A stretch of DNA of 48,318 bases from an uncultured Cytophagaceae bacterium (GTDB taxonomy: Bacteria > Bacteroidota > Bacteroidia > Cytophagales > Spirosomataceae): contig CAIUGL010000012.1 in assembly GCA_903898715.1 (NCBI GenBank), positions 1 to 48,318 on the forward strand. Direction: 5' to 3'. The translations under genes were made by a program, and so were the position numbers. Under the pieces are notes generated by a model. It ran no database searches. It was given only the letters and a program-made list of their open reading frames with translations, and had not been told where the DNA came from. Below, one piece after another: positions 8,060 through 17,523 of this stretch (positions within the stretch are counted from its first letter, which is position 1; every line of letters begins with the position of its first letter).

Positions 8060-8740
8060 TTAACTTTTGGATGTTTTGGGTTTTGTACCCATAAATTCTT
8101 TTAAATAGTTTGGCTCTGTCGTTATAATTGGCGCAAATACGTTGTTCTGAAATTGCTCGAATGCGAGTAATCCCATGTTTTTTGCTTCAGGAAATGGGTG
8201 CGCCTCCGAAAATTCAATCAGGGGATGTTGGCATGTCTCCTGCCACTTCATAGCACCATTTCCGAATGCTATCATCTTTTGATTGATCGATTGAAATGTG
8301 TCTGGTTCCAAAATGACCGCTTGAGTTTCTAAGACAATTGTCTTGTTATGTGGATCCAAAATAGCAGCATAAACTTCCATACGCCTAGCATCGATCATGG
8401 GTAACAAGAGGCTATTCGTATTTTTGTCCCAAGCCGCGGCCATGATTTCCAATGTATTTAGGGTAATTAGTGGGATGTCAAGGCCAAAGCAAAGTCCTTT
8501 GGCTGTCGCTAATCCAATTCGTAATCCTGTGTATGAACCTGGTCCATTCGAAATGGCAATGGCAGCTAATTGGTTTGCTTGTATTTCAGCTTGCTGAAGC
8601 ACTTGTTCAATTAATCGAGTTAATTTTTTGCCATGAACTCCTTCTTCTTGCGACTCACATGAATAGCATAACTTTCCATCCTGATGTAGCGCAACAGAAC
8701 AGAGGGGAGTCGTCGTTTCGATGGAAAGAATATAACTCAT
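8060..8740 (-). CDS. tsaB: tRNA threonylcarbamoyladenosine biosynthesis protein TsaB
   Basis: Non-catalytic partner of TsaD in making the t6A37 modification of ANN-decoding tRNAs. At 226 residues it matches the family. The ASKHA fold start LSIETTTPLCSVAL and the hallmark AISNGPGSYTGLRIGLATAK are clear. The C-terminal ATPase half of TsaD is absent, as expected. It sits 4 bases after the S41 protease gene and 1 base before DUF2480, so it is transcribed from the rpmH promoter or from an unseen internal one. Confidence 0.95.
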   Translation of the reverse strand: MSYILSIETTTPLCSVALHQDGKLCYSCESQEEGVHGKKLTRLIEQVLQQAEIQANQLAAIAISNGPGSYTGLRIGLATAKGLCFGLDIPLITLNTLEIMAAAWDKNTNSLLLPMIDARRMEVYAAILDPHNKTIVLETQAVILEPDTFQSINQKMIAFGNGAMKWQETCQHPLIEFSEAHPFPEAKNMGLLAFEQFQNNVFAPIITTEPNYLKEFMGTKPKTSKS

Positions 8741-8744
8741 TAGC

Positions 8745-10394
8745 TTATTTTGTCGTCAAAATGGACTGGAATTTATTCGGTTTCTGCAACAAGGATTCAC
8801 CCGCTTGAATGATGGGATCATGGGTATTTGCCCATTGATTTACCCCTTTCTGCAAATAATAATGTAAAATAATTTCTTGGCTTATCAATTGTTTCAATTC
8901 CTCTTGATTGGCTTGAATCTCTTGGTGTAAGGTAATTTTTTCCCCTGCCTTTGCAGTCAGTAAAGACTGATGCAACGTGGCATAAATGGGATCTTTTTCG
9001 GTAGCGGCTAGTAAGGTTTTTACTTGGGATTGAATGGTACTTTCGAAGGTAAAGTCACTTTGTATGAGCCAAGATTCAAAGCTAGCAAGATCTGATTGCG
9101 TGAATTCAAATTTTGCTGCGGGTGATATACTTGGATTTTTGATTCGATAGGCTAGCGCGAAAAGATATATTTTATATTGTTTAAGCAGCGCATATATGAA
9201 GGAAGTCTGTTGTGATTTAAGCACAACCTGATCTGGTGTAATTCCACCACCTTCCACTACTTTACGCCCATTTTTAGTTAGAAATGTGCGATTCGTTGAA
9301 TCCGCATGTGTGATCGCAGATCCATTTTTGTATTCGACAGCTTGAATGCAGCGTCCACTTGGCGTATAATATTTTGCTGTCGTGATTTTAATTTTAGTGT
9401 GAAACGGCAAATCACGTGTGACCTGTACAAGTCCTTTGCCATAACTTTTTTGACCGATAATGACCGCCCGATCATAATCTTGTAAAACACCTGCCACAAT
9501 TTCTGCTGCAGATGCTGAATTTTTATTGATCAAAACAACCATGGGTGTTTCGGTATCAAAGCTGGCGTTTAGGCCCGCATAGGATTTATTCCATTCTTCA
9601 ATTTTCCCACGCGTTTCAACAATTTTTGTTCCCTTGGGTAGGAACAAATTACAAATGTCAATGGCCTGAGTAAGGAGTCCACCCGGATTATTGCGTAAAT
9701 CTAATATGAGGGACTTCATCCCTTGTTGTTTTAGGGAAACTAGCGCACTTTTCATCTCTTTAGCTGCACTAGCGTTAAATTCGTCCAATTGAATGTATCC
9801 GATTCCTGGTTGGATTATTCCAAAATAGCTAACATTTTTAATCTGAACAGTGGCACGTGTCAAGGTTATTTTTTGCGTGCTTTGTGCCCCAGGTCTTTGT
9901 ATTTCGATCACTAAAGGGGCATTTGCCGCTCCTTTCATTAGTTGGGCAGGATCTGTTTCTGTTTTGGATGTGATACGGATGTCATTGATTGCGATGAGTT
10001 GATCGCCAATCTGTAATCCAGCTTTTTCAGCAGGGCTATCAGATTCAATAAAAGTAATGTGATGTTGTTGATTAATCTCGCTGAGCTGAATACCAATCCC
10101 TTGGTACTTACCTGTTGTCATTAACAAAAAGTCTTCCAGCTCATCCTCTGGATAAAAAACTGTGTAAGGGTCGAATGATTTAAGTAATGCATCCACGGAT
10201 TTTTGCATAGCCTTTTGAGGGTCTACTTCATCCACATAGTACTTATTCAGTTCTTTAAAAACAGATGCGTAGATGTCAAGATTTTTGGCAATTTCAAATA
10301 ATCGATCATTGGTGGCAACGAATGAAGCTGATGCTAACGAAATCCCTAGCACCAAGCTGAAAATAAAGAAGTACCTCTTTTTCGTAAATCTCAT
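8745..10394 (-). CDS. C-terminal processing peptidase (S41 family, CtpA-like)
   Basis: Periplasmic serine protease of 549 residues. An N-terminal membrane anchor or signal (about 8-25) is followed by a PDZ domain (about 95-180, with GIGIQLSEI and AGLQIGDQLIAI). The S41 catalytic core follows, with Ser295 in NKNSASAAEIV and Lys320 in SYGKGLVQV, the Ser-Lys dyad. A helical tail of about 150 residues ends the protein. Its ATG overlaps the rnpA stop by 4 bases (ATGA). The substrate is unknown; the family trims or degrades envelope proteins. Confidence 0.94.
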   Translation of the reverse strand: MRFTKKRYFFIFSLVLGISLASASFVATNDRLFEIAKNLDIYASVFKELNKYYVDEVDPQKAMQKSVDALLKSFDPYTVFYPEDELEDFLLMTTGKYQGIGIQLSEINQQHHITFIESDSPAEKAGLQIGDQLIAINDIRITSKTETDPAQLMKGAANAPLVIEIQRPGAQSTQKITLTRATVQIKNVSYFGIIQPGIGYIQLDEFNASAAKEMKSALVSLKQQGMKSLILDLRNNPGGLLTQAIDICNLFLPKGTKIVETRGKIEEWNKSYAGLNASFDTETPMVVLINKNSASAAEIVAGVLQDYDRAVIIGQKSYGKGLVQVTRDLPFHTKIKITTAKYYTPSGRCIQAVEYKNGSAITHADSTNRTFLTKNGRKVVEGGGITPDQVVLKSQQTSFIYALLKQYKIYLFALAYRIKNPSISPAAKFEFTQSDLASFESWLIQSDFTFESTIQSQVKTLLAATEKDPIYATLHQSLLTAKAGEKITLHQEIQANQEELKQLISQEIILHYYLQKGVNQWANTHDPIIQAGESLLQKPNKFQSILTTK

Positions 10395-10783
10395 GATTTT
10401 GCTGTGCTAAATTCCTTCAATATGGATTCCATACGTTTTTTGATCAGGTCATACGGTTCAATAGCGGACCCAATATAAACAAAACCCATGTAGCAAGGAA
10501 GCGCTTGAAAGTCGTCCCCTTCGAAAAAGGGCTTAGTTAGTCGGTAGGCCTCTCGGATCCGGCGTTTGATCAAATTACGATCAACTGCTTTTTTGAATTT
10601 ACGCTTTGGGACCGATATAACGATTTGGGGCTTGTTGGGGCTCGTACCTGAAGGAGTTACCTGGTACAAAACTCGAAAAGGATAGACAAATCGGTTGTGT
10701 ACCGTTTGGCTATCCTTTTGGAATAAAGAATCTATAATTTTGAGTTGCGTTAAACGCTCTGATTTCGGAAAATTAAATTTCAC
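10391..10783 (-). CDS. rnpA: Ribonuclease P protein component
   Basis: Protein subunit of RNase P, which matures tRNA 5' ends. It has 130 residues, with the RNA-binding signature KFKKAVDRNLIKRRIREAYR. The start codon is GTG at 10783, giving MKFNFPKSERL. It lies 59 bases after rpmH, the classical rpmH-rnpA pair, and overlaps the S41 protease start by 4 bases. Confidence 0.95.
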   Translation of the reverse strand: MKFNFPKSERLTQLKIIDSLFQKDSQTVHNRFVYPFRVLYQVTPSGTSPNKPQIVISVPKRKFKKAVDRNLIKRRIREAYRLTKPFFEGDDFQALPCYMGFVYIGSAIEPYDLIKKRMESILKEFSTAKS

Positions 10784-10842
10784 GGCAAGAATACTTTTTA
10801 AGTAACAGCTAGCCAGAAATCAGCTCTACTCTAATCTATGGC

Positions 10843-10998
10843 TTATTTACCTCTCTTCTCGTCAGAAACAGATAATTTATGACGACCTTTTGCGCGACGT
10901 GCAGTTAACACACGACGACCATTTGCAGTAGACATACGCTCACGGAATCCGTGCTTGTTCTTTCTTTTACGTACTGAGGGTTGGAACGTTCTTTTCAT
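10843..10998 (-). CDS. rpmH: 50S ribosomal protein L34
   Basis: Small basic ribosomal protein of 51 residues that I found by translating the reverse strand from the ATG at 10998 to the TAA at 10843. It starts [18 protein letters not shown] and contains [20 protein letters not shown], which is diagnostic. It leads a six-gene minus-strand unit: rpmH, rnpA, S41 protease, tsaB, DUF2480, fructosamine kinase. dnaA, which often lies next to rpmH in other bacteria, is not here. Confidence 0.97.
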   Translation of the reverse strand: MKRTFQPSVRKRKNKHGFRERMSTANGRRVLTARRAKGRHKLSVSDEKRGK

Positions 10999-11043
10999 TG
11001 CTTTATTAATTTAAATCCGACCGTTAGAATCGAATTGGGTTTG

Positions 11044-11073
11044 CAAAGGTACGTAAAAATATATTTTTGTCAA
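11044..11073 (-). promoter_or_regulatory. Promoter for the rpmH-rnpA operon
   Basis: On the minus strand a TTG -33 element (11071-11073) is followed by exactly 19 bases and then TACCTTTG (11044-11051), an exact -7 box. It lies 45 bases before the rpmH start. One of the best promoters in the window. Confidence 0.8.
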
Positions 11074-11099
11074 GCCCCAAGTAAAAAAAATATAATATT

Positions 11100-11107
11100 T
11101 AAATTTG
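11100..11107 (+). promoter_or_regulatory. -7 promoter box for the glycosyltransferase gene
   Basis: TAAATTTG lies 16 bases before the GTG at 11124 and divergent from the rpmH promoter. Initiation would fall near 11112, which argues against the in-frame TTG at 11112 as the start codon. No good -33 match. Confidence 0.5.
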
Positions 11108-11123
11108 TTCTTTGTCCCACACC

Positions 11124-11864
11124 GTGAAAGTATCCATTTTAACTGTCGCTTATCAATCGGCTGCTACCTTAAGGCAGACCATCGATAGTGTATTAAGTCA
11201 AGATTATTCCAATATCGAATATTGGGTCATCGATGGTGGTTCCAATGATGGTAGTGTAGAGATCTTGGAATCCTATAAGGGAAGAATTCATTTTATTTCT
11301 GAAAAAGATTCGGGCATATATGATGCCTTGAATAAAGGTTTAGCGCGTATATCTGGTGACGTAGTTGGCGTAATCGGAGCTGATGATTTTTACCCAACCT
11401 CTGACGTCGTTTCATCCGTTGTAGCTAGTTTTCAGTCAAATCAAACCGATGCCATTTACGGCGATATTCAATTTGTAGATCCTGAATCCATGCGTGTGGT
11501 GCGGTACTGGAAAGCCGGAGCGTATCAAGTCAAAAATTGGCTTTACGGCTGGATGCCACCTCATTTGTCATTTTATGTCAAGCGAGATGTATATGAGCGA
11601 TTGGGGAATTATCGAACAGATTTTACGTGTGCTGCCGACTATGAGTGGATGTTACGGGCGCTGTATAAACATCGGATATCTGTTGCCTACTTGCCTAAAT
11701 TACTGATGACAATGCGTAACGGTGGAACGAGTACTGCTTCGTGGAAGCATCGCTGGGTAGCCAATCGCGAGGATCGCAAGGCTTGGGCGTTAAATGATTT
11801 AAAGCCATATTTTTTTACGGTAACACTTAAGCCCATACGTAAAATCATTCAATTGTTTCAATAA
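11124..11864 (+). CDS. Glycosyltransferase family 2
   Basis: Nucleotide-sugar-dependent transferase with a GT-A fold, 246 residues. I choose the GTG at 11124, giving MKVSILTVAYQSAATLRQTI, the usual family opening; the frame also has a TTG 12 bases earlier, too close to the promoter. Motifs seen are VIDGGSNDGS, SEKDSGIYDALNKG (about 59-72), and GADD (85-88), the metal-binding DxD equivalent. It resembles transferases of polysaccharide clusters but stands alone here, between rpmH and rpsJ. Donor and acceptor sugars are unknown. A terminator follows directly. Confidence 0.9.
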   Translation: MKVSILTVAYQSAATLRQTIDSVLSQDYSNIEYWVIDGGSNDGSVEILESYKGRIHFISEKDSGIYDALNKGLARISGDVVGVIGADDFYPTSDVVSSVVASFQSNQTDAIYGDIQFVDPESMRVVRYWKAGAYQVKNWLYGWMPPHLSFYVKRDVYERLGNYRTDFTCAADYEWMLRALYKHRISVAYLPKLLMTMRNGGTSTASWKHRWVANREDRKAWALNDLKPYFFTVTLKPIRKIIQLFQ

Positions 11865-11868
11865 AAAA

Positions 11869-11898
11869 AACCTCTTCAGTTTCCTGGAGAGGTTTTTT
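11869..11898. terminator. Bidirectional terminator between glycosyltransferase and rpsJ
   Basis: An inverted repeat (CCTCTTCAG paired with CTGGAGAGG, one G-U pair) is flanked by A8 on the left and T6 on the right, so it can end transcription from both the plus-strand glycosyltransferase and the minus-strand rpsJ. Confidence 0.85.
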
Positions 11899-11919
11899 GT
11901 GTGTGAAGTCAAACGAAAG

Positions 11920-12225
11920 TTAAACTTTGATTTCAACATCTACACCTGAAGGCAATTCTAATTTCATCAACGCGTCTACTGTTTTGGCAGAAGAAGAGAA
12001 GATGTCAATTAAACGCTTATACGTACATAATTGGAATTGCTCACGCGCTTTCTTGTTCACGTGTGGTGAACGCAAAACAGTAAATTTCTCAATTTTTGTA
12101 GGTAATGGAATCGGGCCTGAAACAACAGCACCTGTAGCTTTAACCGCCTTAACGATTTTTTCAGCTGATTTGTCAACCAATGTATGGTCGAACGACTTCA
12201 ACTTAATGCGAATTTTTTGATTCAT
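11920..12225 (-). CDS. rpsJ: 30S ribosomal protein S10
   Basis: Ribosomal and antitermination (NusE) protein of 101 residues. The start [20 protein letters not shown] and the run [15 protein letters not shown] are diagnostic. The frame is open back to 12297, but the ATG at 12225 gives the standard protein. It stands alone with its own promoter and terminator, although S10 normally leads the S10 operon after fusA/tuf; rpsL and rpsG are over 30 kb away in this window. Confidence 0.97.
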   Translation of the reverse strand: MNQKIRIKLKSFDHTLVDKSAEKIVKAVKATGAVVSGPIPLPTKIEKFTVLRSPHVNKKAREQFQLCTYKRLIDIFSSSAKTVDALMKLELPSGVDVEIKV

Positions 12226-12294
12226 AAAATTTGGTTCATTAGGTGAATACCGCGCGAAAGAACCATTAACTCCGCTGGGTATTTTACTCGACTG

Positions 12295-12326
12295 CAAAAG
12301 TATATCATAAAAGGCTGACTACCAAA
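12295..12326 (-). promoter_or_regulatory. Promoter for rpsJ
   Basis: On the minus strand TTTG (12323-12326), 20 bases, then TACTTTTG (12295-12302), matching the Bacteroidota consensus. The leader to the ATG would be about 65 bases. Confidence 0.7.
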
Positions 12327-12332
12327 TCTCTG

Positions 12333-14483
12333 CTAGAATTTTTGTCGGGCCACCGCTTGTTGCAATTCCTTATCAAATACGGATTTGCTCGCTGTAAATA
12401 GCTTTTTATCTAAAATAAACAAGCGATTCATGGCCTCTTTGGCATAATCGATTTCACCCATTTTCAAGGCCTGAAGCGCATAAATCCATTGGAAAACGGC
12501 CTCATTTTCATTCCATCGTGCCGCTTGCAAGCTGGCTTCATATGCTTGTTTTTCTTTTTTATTGGCATTTAAAATCAGGATTGCTTCTTGCAGTATGTCG
12601 GGTTGGAATGGATATGCTTCAATGGCCAAAAGAGCAGATTTCAGGTCTTTCTTAGGTAGTTGGCCGCGCGTCATCCGCATAGATTTTCGCCAAAAATCAA
12701 CAATGTTTTTGTAGGCATCTAGTTTTCCTGTTGCATCTGAATCAACAACAAGGCTGAGTTTCTCGAGCGCGCGCAATGGTTTTTGATGATAGTAATCCTG
12801 CCAAGCGTCGAGCAGAAGTAATTCAGGGAAAATGGTATTTCCGTACCCTTTTGCAATCCATCGCTGCGTTGGCATTATGCCTAGTTTGCCTTTGAAATAA
12901 AGCATGGAGTTGTAAATGTTAGCCCAATCGCGCAAATCACCTGTTGGCTCAAGGTTTTCTATCGAAGGGGTGTCGGTCGAAAAAGTGCCGTTTTTGAGTA
13001 AAATGGCAAGTTTATTGGTACGAATGGAGGGGTCATCTATTGGCAAATCTAGTATGACCTTTTTCTGGGAATATAATAGGTTAGCTTGCGCTAGTGCATT
13101 TTTTGGAAAGGCTAATGCTGCTTTTTGGTAAAAATATTGGGCCGAGTCTGCAATCTGAAGACTTTCATAGGTGCGAGCCATTTGGGTCAATATGCGCAGG
13201 TTTTCGGGGAAGATTTGGTTAGCCTTTTGCAGTGTAAAAAGTGCTTGAAAGTACTGGTTTTCCTGTTGGAATATATTGGCCAATCCCACATAGCTTGCGT
13301 CTGTCGGATGTTTCAATTGGCTAGTACTCAAATAATAGGCTGCGGTTTCAAGATCATGCGCTTCCAAGGCTAAATTTGCTAACCGAAAGCTACTTTGGCC
13401 ATTTAATTTACTGTGCCCCATCGCATGTTGATAGGCAAATTCTGCTTGCTTTTCATCATGTAGCACCCAGGCAATGTCGCCAGATTGATTTGCAAGCGCA
13501 GCTTTGACTTGATGCCAGGCGCTTCCACTCCTAGCAAATACCCAGGCGATACTTAGGATACAGATACCGATGTAAATTAGATTCAATGGTACCCGAGGCG
13601 CTTTATGTGTAATCTTGTATACAGGTAGATTCTGGCGGATGGGTGTTTGAAAATTACTAATCAGGAAAAGAGGGAAAAGTATGGCCATGGTCAAATGGCA
13701 TATCAGGGTCCAATGTTCCCATGCTGCGATACCTGCATCATTTCCGAGCGAAGCCCAGTTAAAGATGATTGCGATGGCAATGAATCCAAGGCCAATGCGG
13801 AGAAGTCCATGGTGTTTATCGTCCCAAAGGAATAAAATCCAACTAGCGATTCCGAAAAGGATTGGAGGTATATGCAATCCTAAATCCCAATAAAGATGTG
13901 TATTTGCATAGCTGAGCAATAAATTTGCCACATAAAATCCAGCTATAATCGTCCAATTTTTTAGGCTAAGTGAATAAGAAATTGTGTGGCCAATCTGAAA
14001 AATAGCTTGTGGTATCGCTGATGAGGACAAAATTGATAGCGCCATGAGGGCAGCAATACCAAGCATATTTAGTTGATCCGAGAGAAAGAGGAGTAGTTCT
14101 GTTGTATTTATTTGTGGTAATGACCAAAAAATAATACCTAATCCAAGTACTAGGCCGCTACCTAGGTAGCCCCACGAAATGCGTGTTGATTTTTTGAATA
14201 AAACAATAAGTACGCTGAGACCGATGCTAAATAGGGAAAAGGAAATTACCAGCGGCCAGGAAGCAGGTGTAATGACGGATAAATTGAACGACTGGCGAAC
14301 AAATAAGATCGTTGACTGTAATTGTAAAGCTTGGTTTTGATCAACAGGTCCTTGGTCTGGAATTAGTTCGCTTATTTCATTGACTTGAATAAGTTCGGGT
14401 TTTAGCCAGAATAAAAATACGAGGCAAGAGAGGCAAAGGAAGCTTAGAAGGCTAAGAACTATCGTTTGAATTTTTTGTTGCAC
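12333..14483 (-). CDS. Polytopic membrane protein with C-terminal TPR region
   Basis: A 716-residue protein of unknown function with a GTG start. Residues 1 to about 325 hold about ten hydrophobic segments. From about 330 on there is a long helical, TPR-like region with repeated patterns such as SFRLANLALEAHDLETAAYY and ILTQMARTYESLQIADSAQY. The layout resembles membrane-anchored TPR scaffold proteins. It is divergent from atpD, separated by 176 bases, and its 3' end almost meets the rpsJ promoter. There is no evidence for an enzymatic site. Partners cannot be read from the sequence. Confidence 0.8.
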   Translation of the reverse strand: MQQKIQTIVLSLLSFLCLSCLVFLFWLKPELIQVNEISELIPDQGPVDQNQALQLQSTILFVRQSFNLSVITPASWPLVISFSLFSIGLSVLIVLFKKSTRISWGYLGSGLVLGLGIIFWSLPQINTTELLLFLSDQLNMLGIAALMALSILSSSAIPQAIFQIGHTISYSLSLKNWTIIAGFYVANLLLSYANTHLYWDLGLHIPPILFGIASWILFLWDDKHHGLLRIGLGFIAIAIIFNWASLGNDAGIAAWEHWTLICHLTMAILFPLFLISNFQTPIRQNLPVYKITHKAPRVPLNLIYIGICILSIAWVFARSGSAWHQVKAALANQSGDIAWVLHDEKQAEFAYQHAMGHSKLNGQSSFRLANLALEAHDLETAAYYLSTSQLKHPTDASYVGLANIFQQENQYFQALFTLQKANQIFPENLRILTQMARTYESLQIADSAQYFYQKAALAFPKNALAQANLLYSQKKVILDLPIDDPSIRTNKLAILLKNGTFSTDTPSIENLEPTGDLRDWANIYNSMLYFKGKLGIMPTQRWIAKGYGNTIFPELLLLDAWQDYYHQKPLRALEKLSLVVDSDATGKLDAYKNIVDFWRKSMRMTRGQLPKKDLKSALLAIEAYPFQPDILQEAILILNANKKEKQAYEASLQAARWNENEAVFQWIYALQALKMGEIDYAKEAMNRLFILDKKLFTASKSVFDKELQQAVARQKF

Positions 14484-14521
14484 GATTTCGGCTTATATTT
14501 AAAAATCTAATTTCTGCATAA

Positions 14522-16177
<1,656 letters not shown>

Positions 16178-16185
16178 AAAAAACT

Positions 16186-16416
16186 ATGTTTGTAGAAATA
16201 ATAACACCTGACCGTAAGGTATTCGCCGGAGAGGCTTCTGTGGTAACTTTACCAGGCGTGGATGGATCTTTTCAAATTTTGAATGATCACGCGGCTTTAG
16301 TTAGTACGCTAGAGAAAGGTACGCTTTCGGCTGATAAGGATGTTTTTCAAATTGAAGGTGGTGTCGTTGAAGTATTAAACAATAAAGTTTTAATCCTTGC
16401 AGAAGGCATAAATTAA
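16186..16416 (+). CDS. atpC: ATP synthase F1 subunit epsilon (short form)
   Basis: Central-stalk subunit. It has 76 residues: only the N-terminal beta-sandwich (MFVEIITPDRKVFAGEAS, LPGVDGSFQILNDHAALV) is present. The C-terminal helical hairpin that inhibits ATP hydrolysis in other bacteria is missing. Short forms are normal in Bacteroidota, so I do not regard it as broken. It lies 8 bases after atpD and 6 bases before the lipoprotein gene. Confidence 0.95.
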   Translation: MFVEIITPDRKVFAGEASVVTLPGVDGSFQILNDHAALVSTLEKGTLSADKDVFQIEGGVVEVLNNKVLILAEGIN

Positions 16417-16422
16417 TCATCA

Positions 16423-16959
16423 ATGAAACGAGTTGCGATTTTATTTCTAGGTTTAGGTTTGCTTTCATCTTGTTCAGAAAAAACGCAGTTAACAGGTTCT
16501 TTAATGACTTTGATTAAAGAGAACCAATTGCCTTTAGATAAAATTCAGTTTTATAATGACAATGCCTTGTTTTTGGAACGCGAATTAAATGCTTCTGATG
16601 CCAATGTAAAATCCGGTAAGGTGATGATTGTCAATGGTAAGTCAATTAATCGCGTAAATCTAGAGCCACAAACGCCTGGCGTTTTAGTGAAAGAATCACA
16701 AGATCAATTATTGATTTCTTTTGAGGCAGGTGCTGGAATAGAAAAAAGCTTACATTTTGCTCCTGTTTTAGGTGAGCGAGGTGAGTACTACTATCAGTTA
16801 GTAGATGATTCGGGTAGTCCTACCTTTTCCCGCTTATCATATGACGGCAATAAATATTTACTTTACAATAAGAAGAAGGTTCGCTTGCTAATCATGAAAT
16901 CATCTTTTTCAGGTTTGAAGGTTAATAGCAAACGTATGCGTGGAAATCGAATTAAATAA
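16423..16959 (+). CDS. Putative lipoprotein in the atpD-atpC operon
   Basis: A 178-residue protein with a lipoprotein signal (hydrophobic run, then lipobox LLSSC with Cys17). No known family recognised. The mature part is mostly polar with beta-strand-like stretches such as GKVMIVNGKSINRVNLEP, and a basic tail. The gap to atpC is 6 bases and a strong terminator follows 20 bases after its stop, so it is co-transcribed with the ATP synthase subunits. That does not by itself imply a role in ATP synthesis. It is probably attached to a membrane facing the periplasm. Confidence 0.8.
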   Translation: MKRVAILFLGLGLLSSCSEKTQLTGSLMTLIKENQLPLDKIQFYNDNALFLERELNASDANVKSGKVMIVNGKSINRVNLEPQTPGVLVKESQDQLLISFEAGAGIEKSLHFAPVLGERGEYYYQLVDDSGSPTFSRLSYDGNKYLLYNKKKVRLLIMKSSFSGLKVNSKRMRGNRIK

Positions 16960-16979
16960 GAATAGTTTCTAGAATTTTC

Positions 16980-17011
16980 AAAATAGGATGCTTGCATCCT
17001 ATTTTTTTTTG
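16980..17011 (+). terminator. Terminator of the atpD-atpC-lipoprotein operon
   Basis: A perfect inverted repeat AATAGGATGC / GCATCCTATT with a two-base centre is followed by a run of T. Real pairing would open the innermost bases to form a loop. Confidence 0.85.
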
Positions 17012-17027
17012 TTTCAAATTTACTTGA

Positions 17028-17041
17028 GTATGCGCGCATAC
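17028..17041. promoter_or_regulatory. Perfect 14-bp palindrome upstream of marR, candidate operator
   Basis: GTATGCGCGCATAC is its own reverse complement and lies 11 bases before the start codon of the MarR-type gene. MarR dimers bind palindromes of this kind and usually repress their own promoter. The position, overlapping the expected promoter or leader, fits autoregulation. Inference only. Confidence 0.6.
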
Positions 17042-17052
17042 AAATACAAAAT

Positions 17053-17523
17053 ATGAAAGCAGAAAAAACCGTCGATTTCCAAATTAAGTCTAGTTGGTAT
17101 GCTATCTCACGCATGTACAACACATTTTCCGCCCAATTTGATATGACTATGGCTATCGGCTATGTGCTGTTGCACATCGACAAAGAAGGTACGCCTGCTA
17201 CAAAAATTGCACCAGCGCTTGGTTTAGAGTCCAGAAGTTTAACGCGTATGTTGAAGACATTAGAGGATAAAAAATGGATCCGACGGGAGGCGAATTATGC
17301 CGATAAGCGTGTGGTAAAAATATTTTTAACTGATTTAGGGAAGCAGAAGCGTGATCAAGCGCGGCAAGGAGTTATTTTATTTAATGAGCTTGTTTATCAG
17401 CGCATTGGTGAGCAAAAAATTAGTGATTTTTTTGAAGTAATCGCTTCGATCAATCAGATATTAGAGCAAGAGTCAAATACAATTATAGAGTCTGTGTCAA
17501 CAAAACTAAAGATAAAGCCATGA
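17053..17523 (+). CDS. MarR family transcriptional regulator
   Basis: Winged-helix regulator of 156 residues. The recognition region PATKIAPALGLESRSLTRML and the wing EANYADKRVVKIFLTDLG follow the MarR pattern. Its stop overlaps the ATG of the acyl-CoA dehydrogenase gene (ATGA), so both are made from one mRNA. The 14-bp palindrome just upstream is a candidate binding site. By context, it likely senses an acyl-CoA or fatty acid; the ligand is not visible. Confidence 0.92.
   Translation: MKAEKTVDFQIKSSWYAISRMYNTFSAQFDMTMAIGYVLLHIDKEGTPATKIAPALGLESRSLTRMLKTLEDKKWIRREANYADKRVVKIFLTDLGKQKRDQARQGVILFNELVYQRIGEQKISDFFEVIASINQILEQESNTIIESVSTKLKIKP

Noticed and set aside
12226-12297. N-terminal extension of S10
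   Set aside because: The extension overlaps the promoter box at 12295-12302 and is not found in S10 proteins.
16186-16416. AtpC looked truncated at 76 residues
   Set aside because: Short epsilon subunits lacking the C-terminal helices are normal in Bacteroidota, and the gene has a clean start and stop with a coupled neighbour.
16863-17123. Reading frame on the minus strand over the terminator and marR start
   Set aside because: It crosses a strong terminator and overlaps two real genes; composition is that of a shadow frame.
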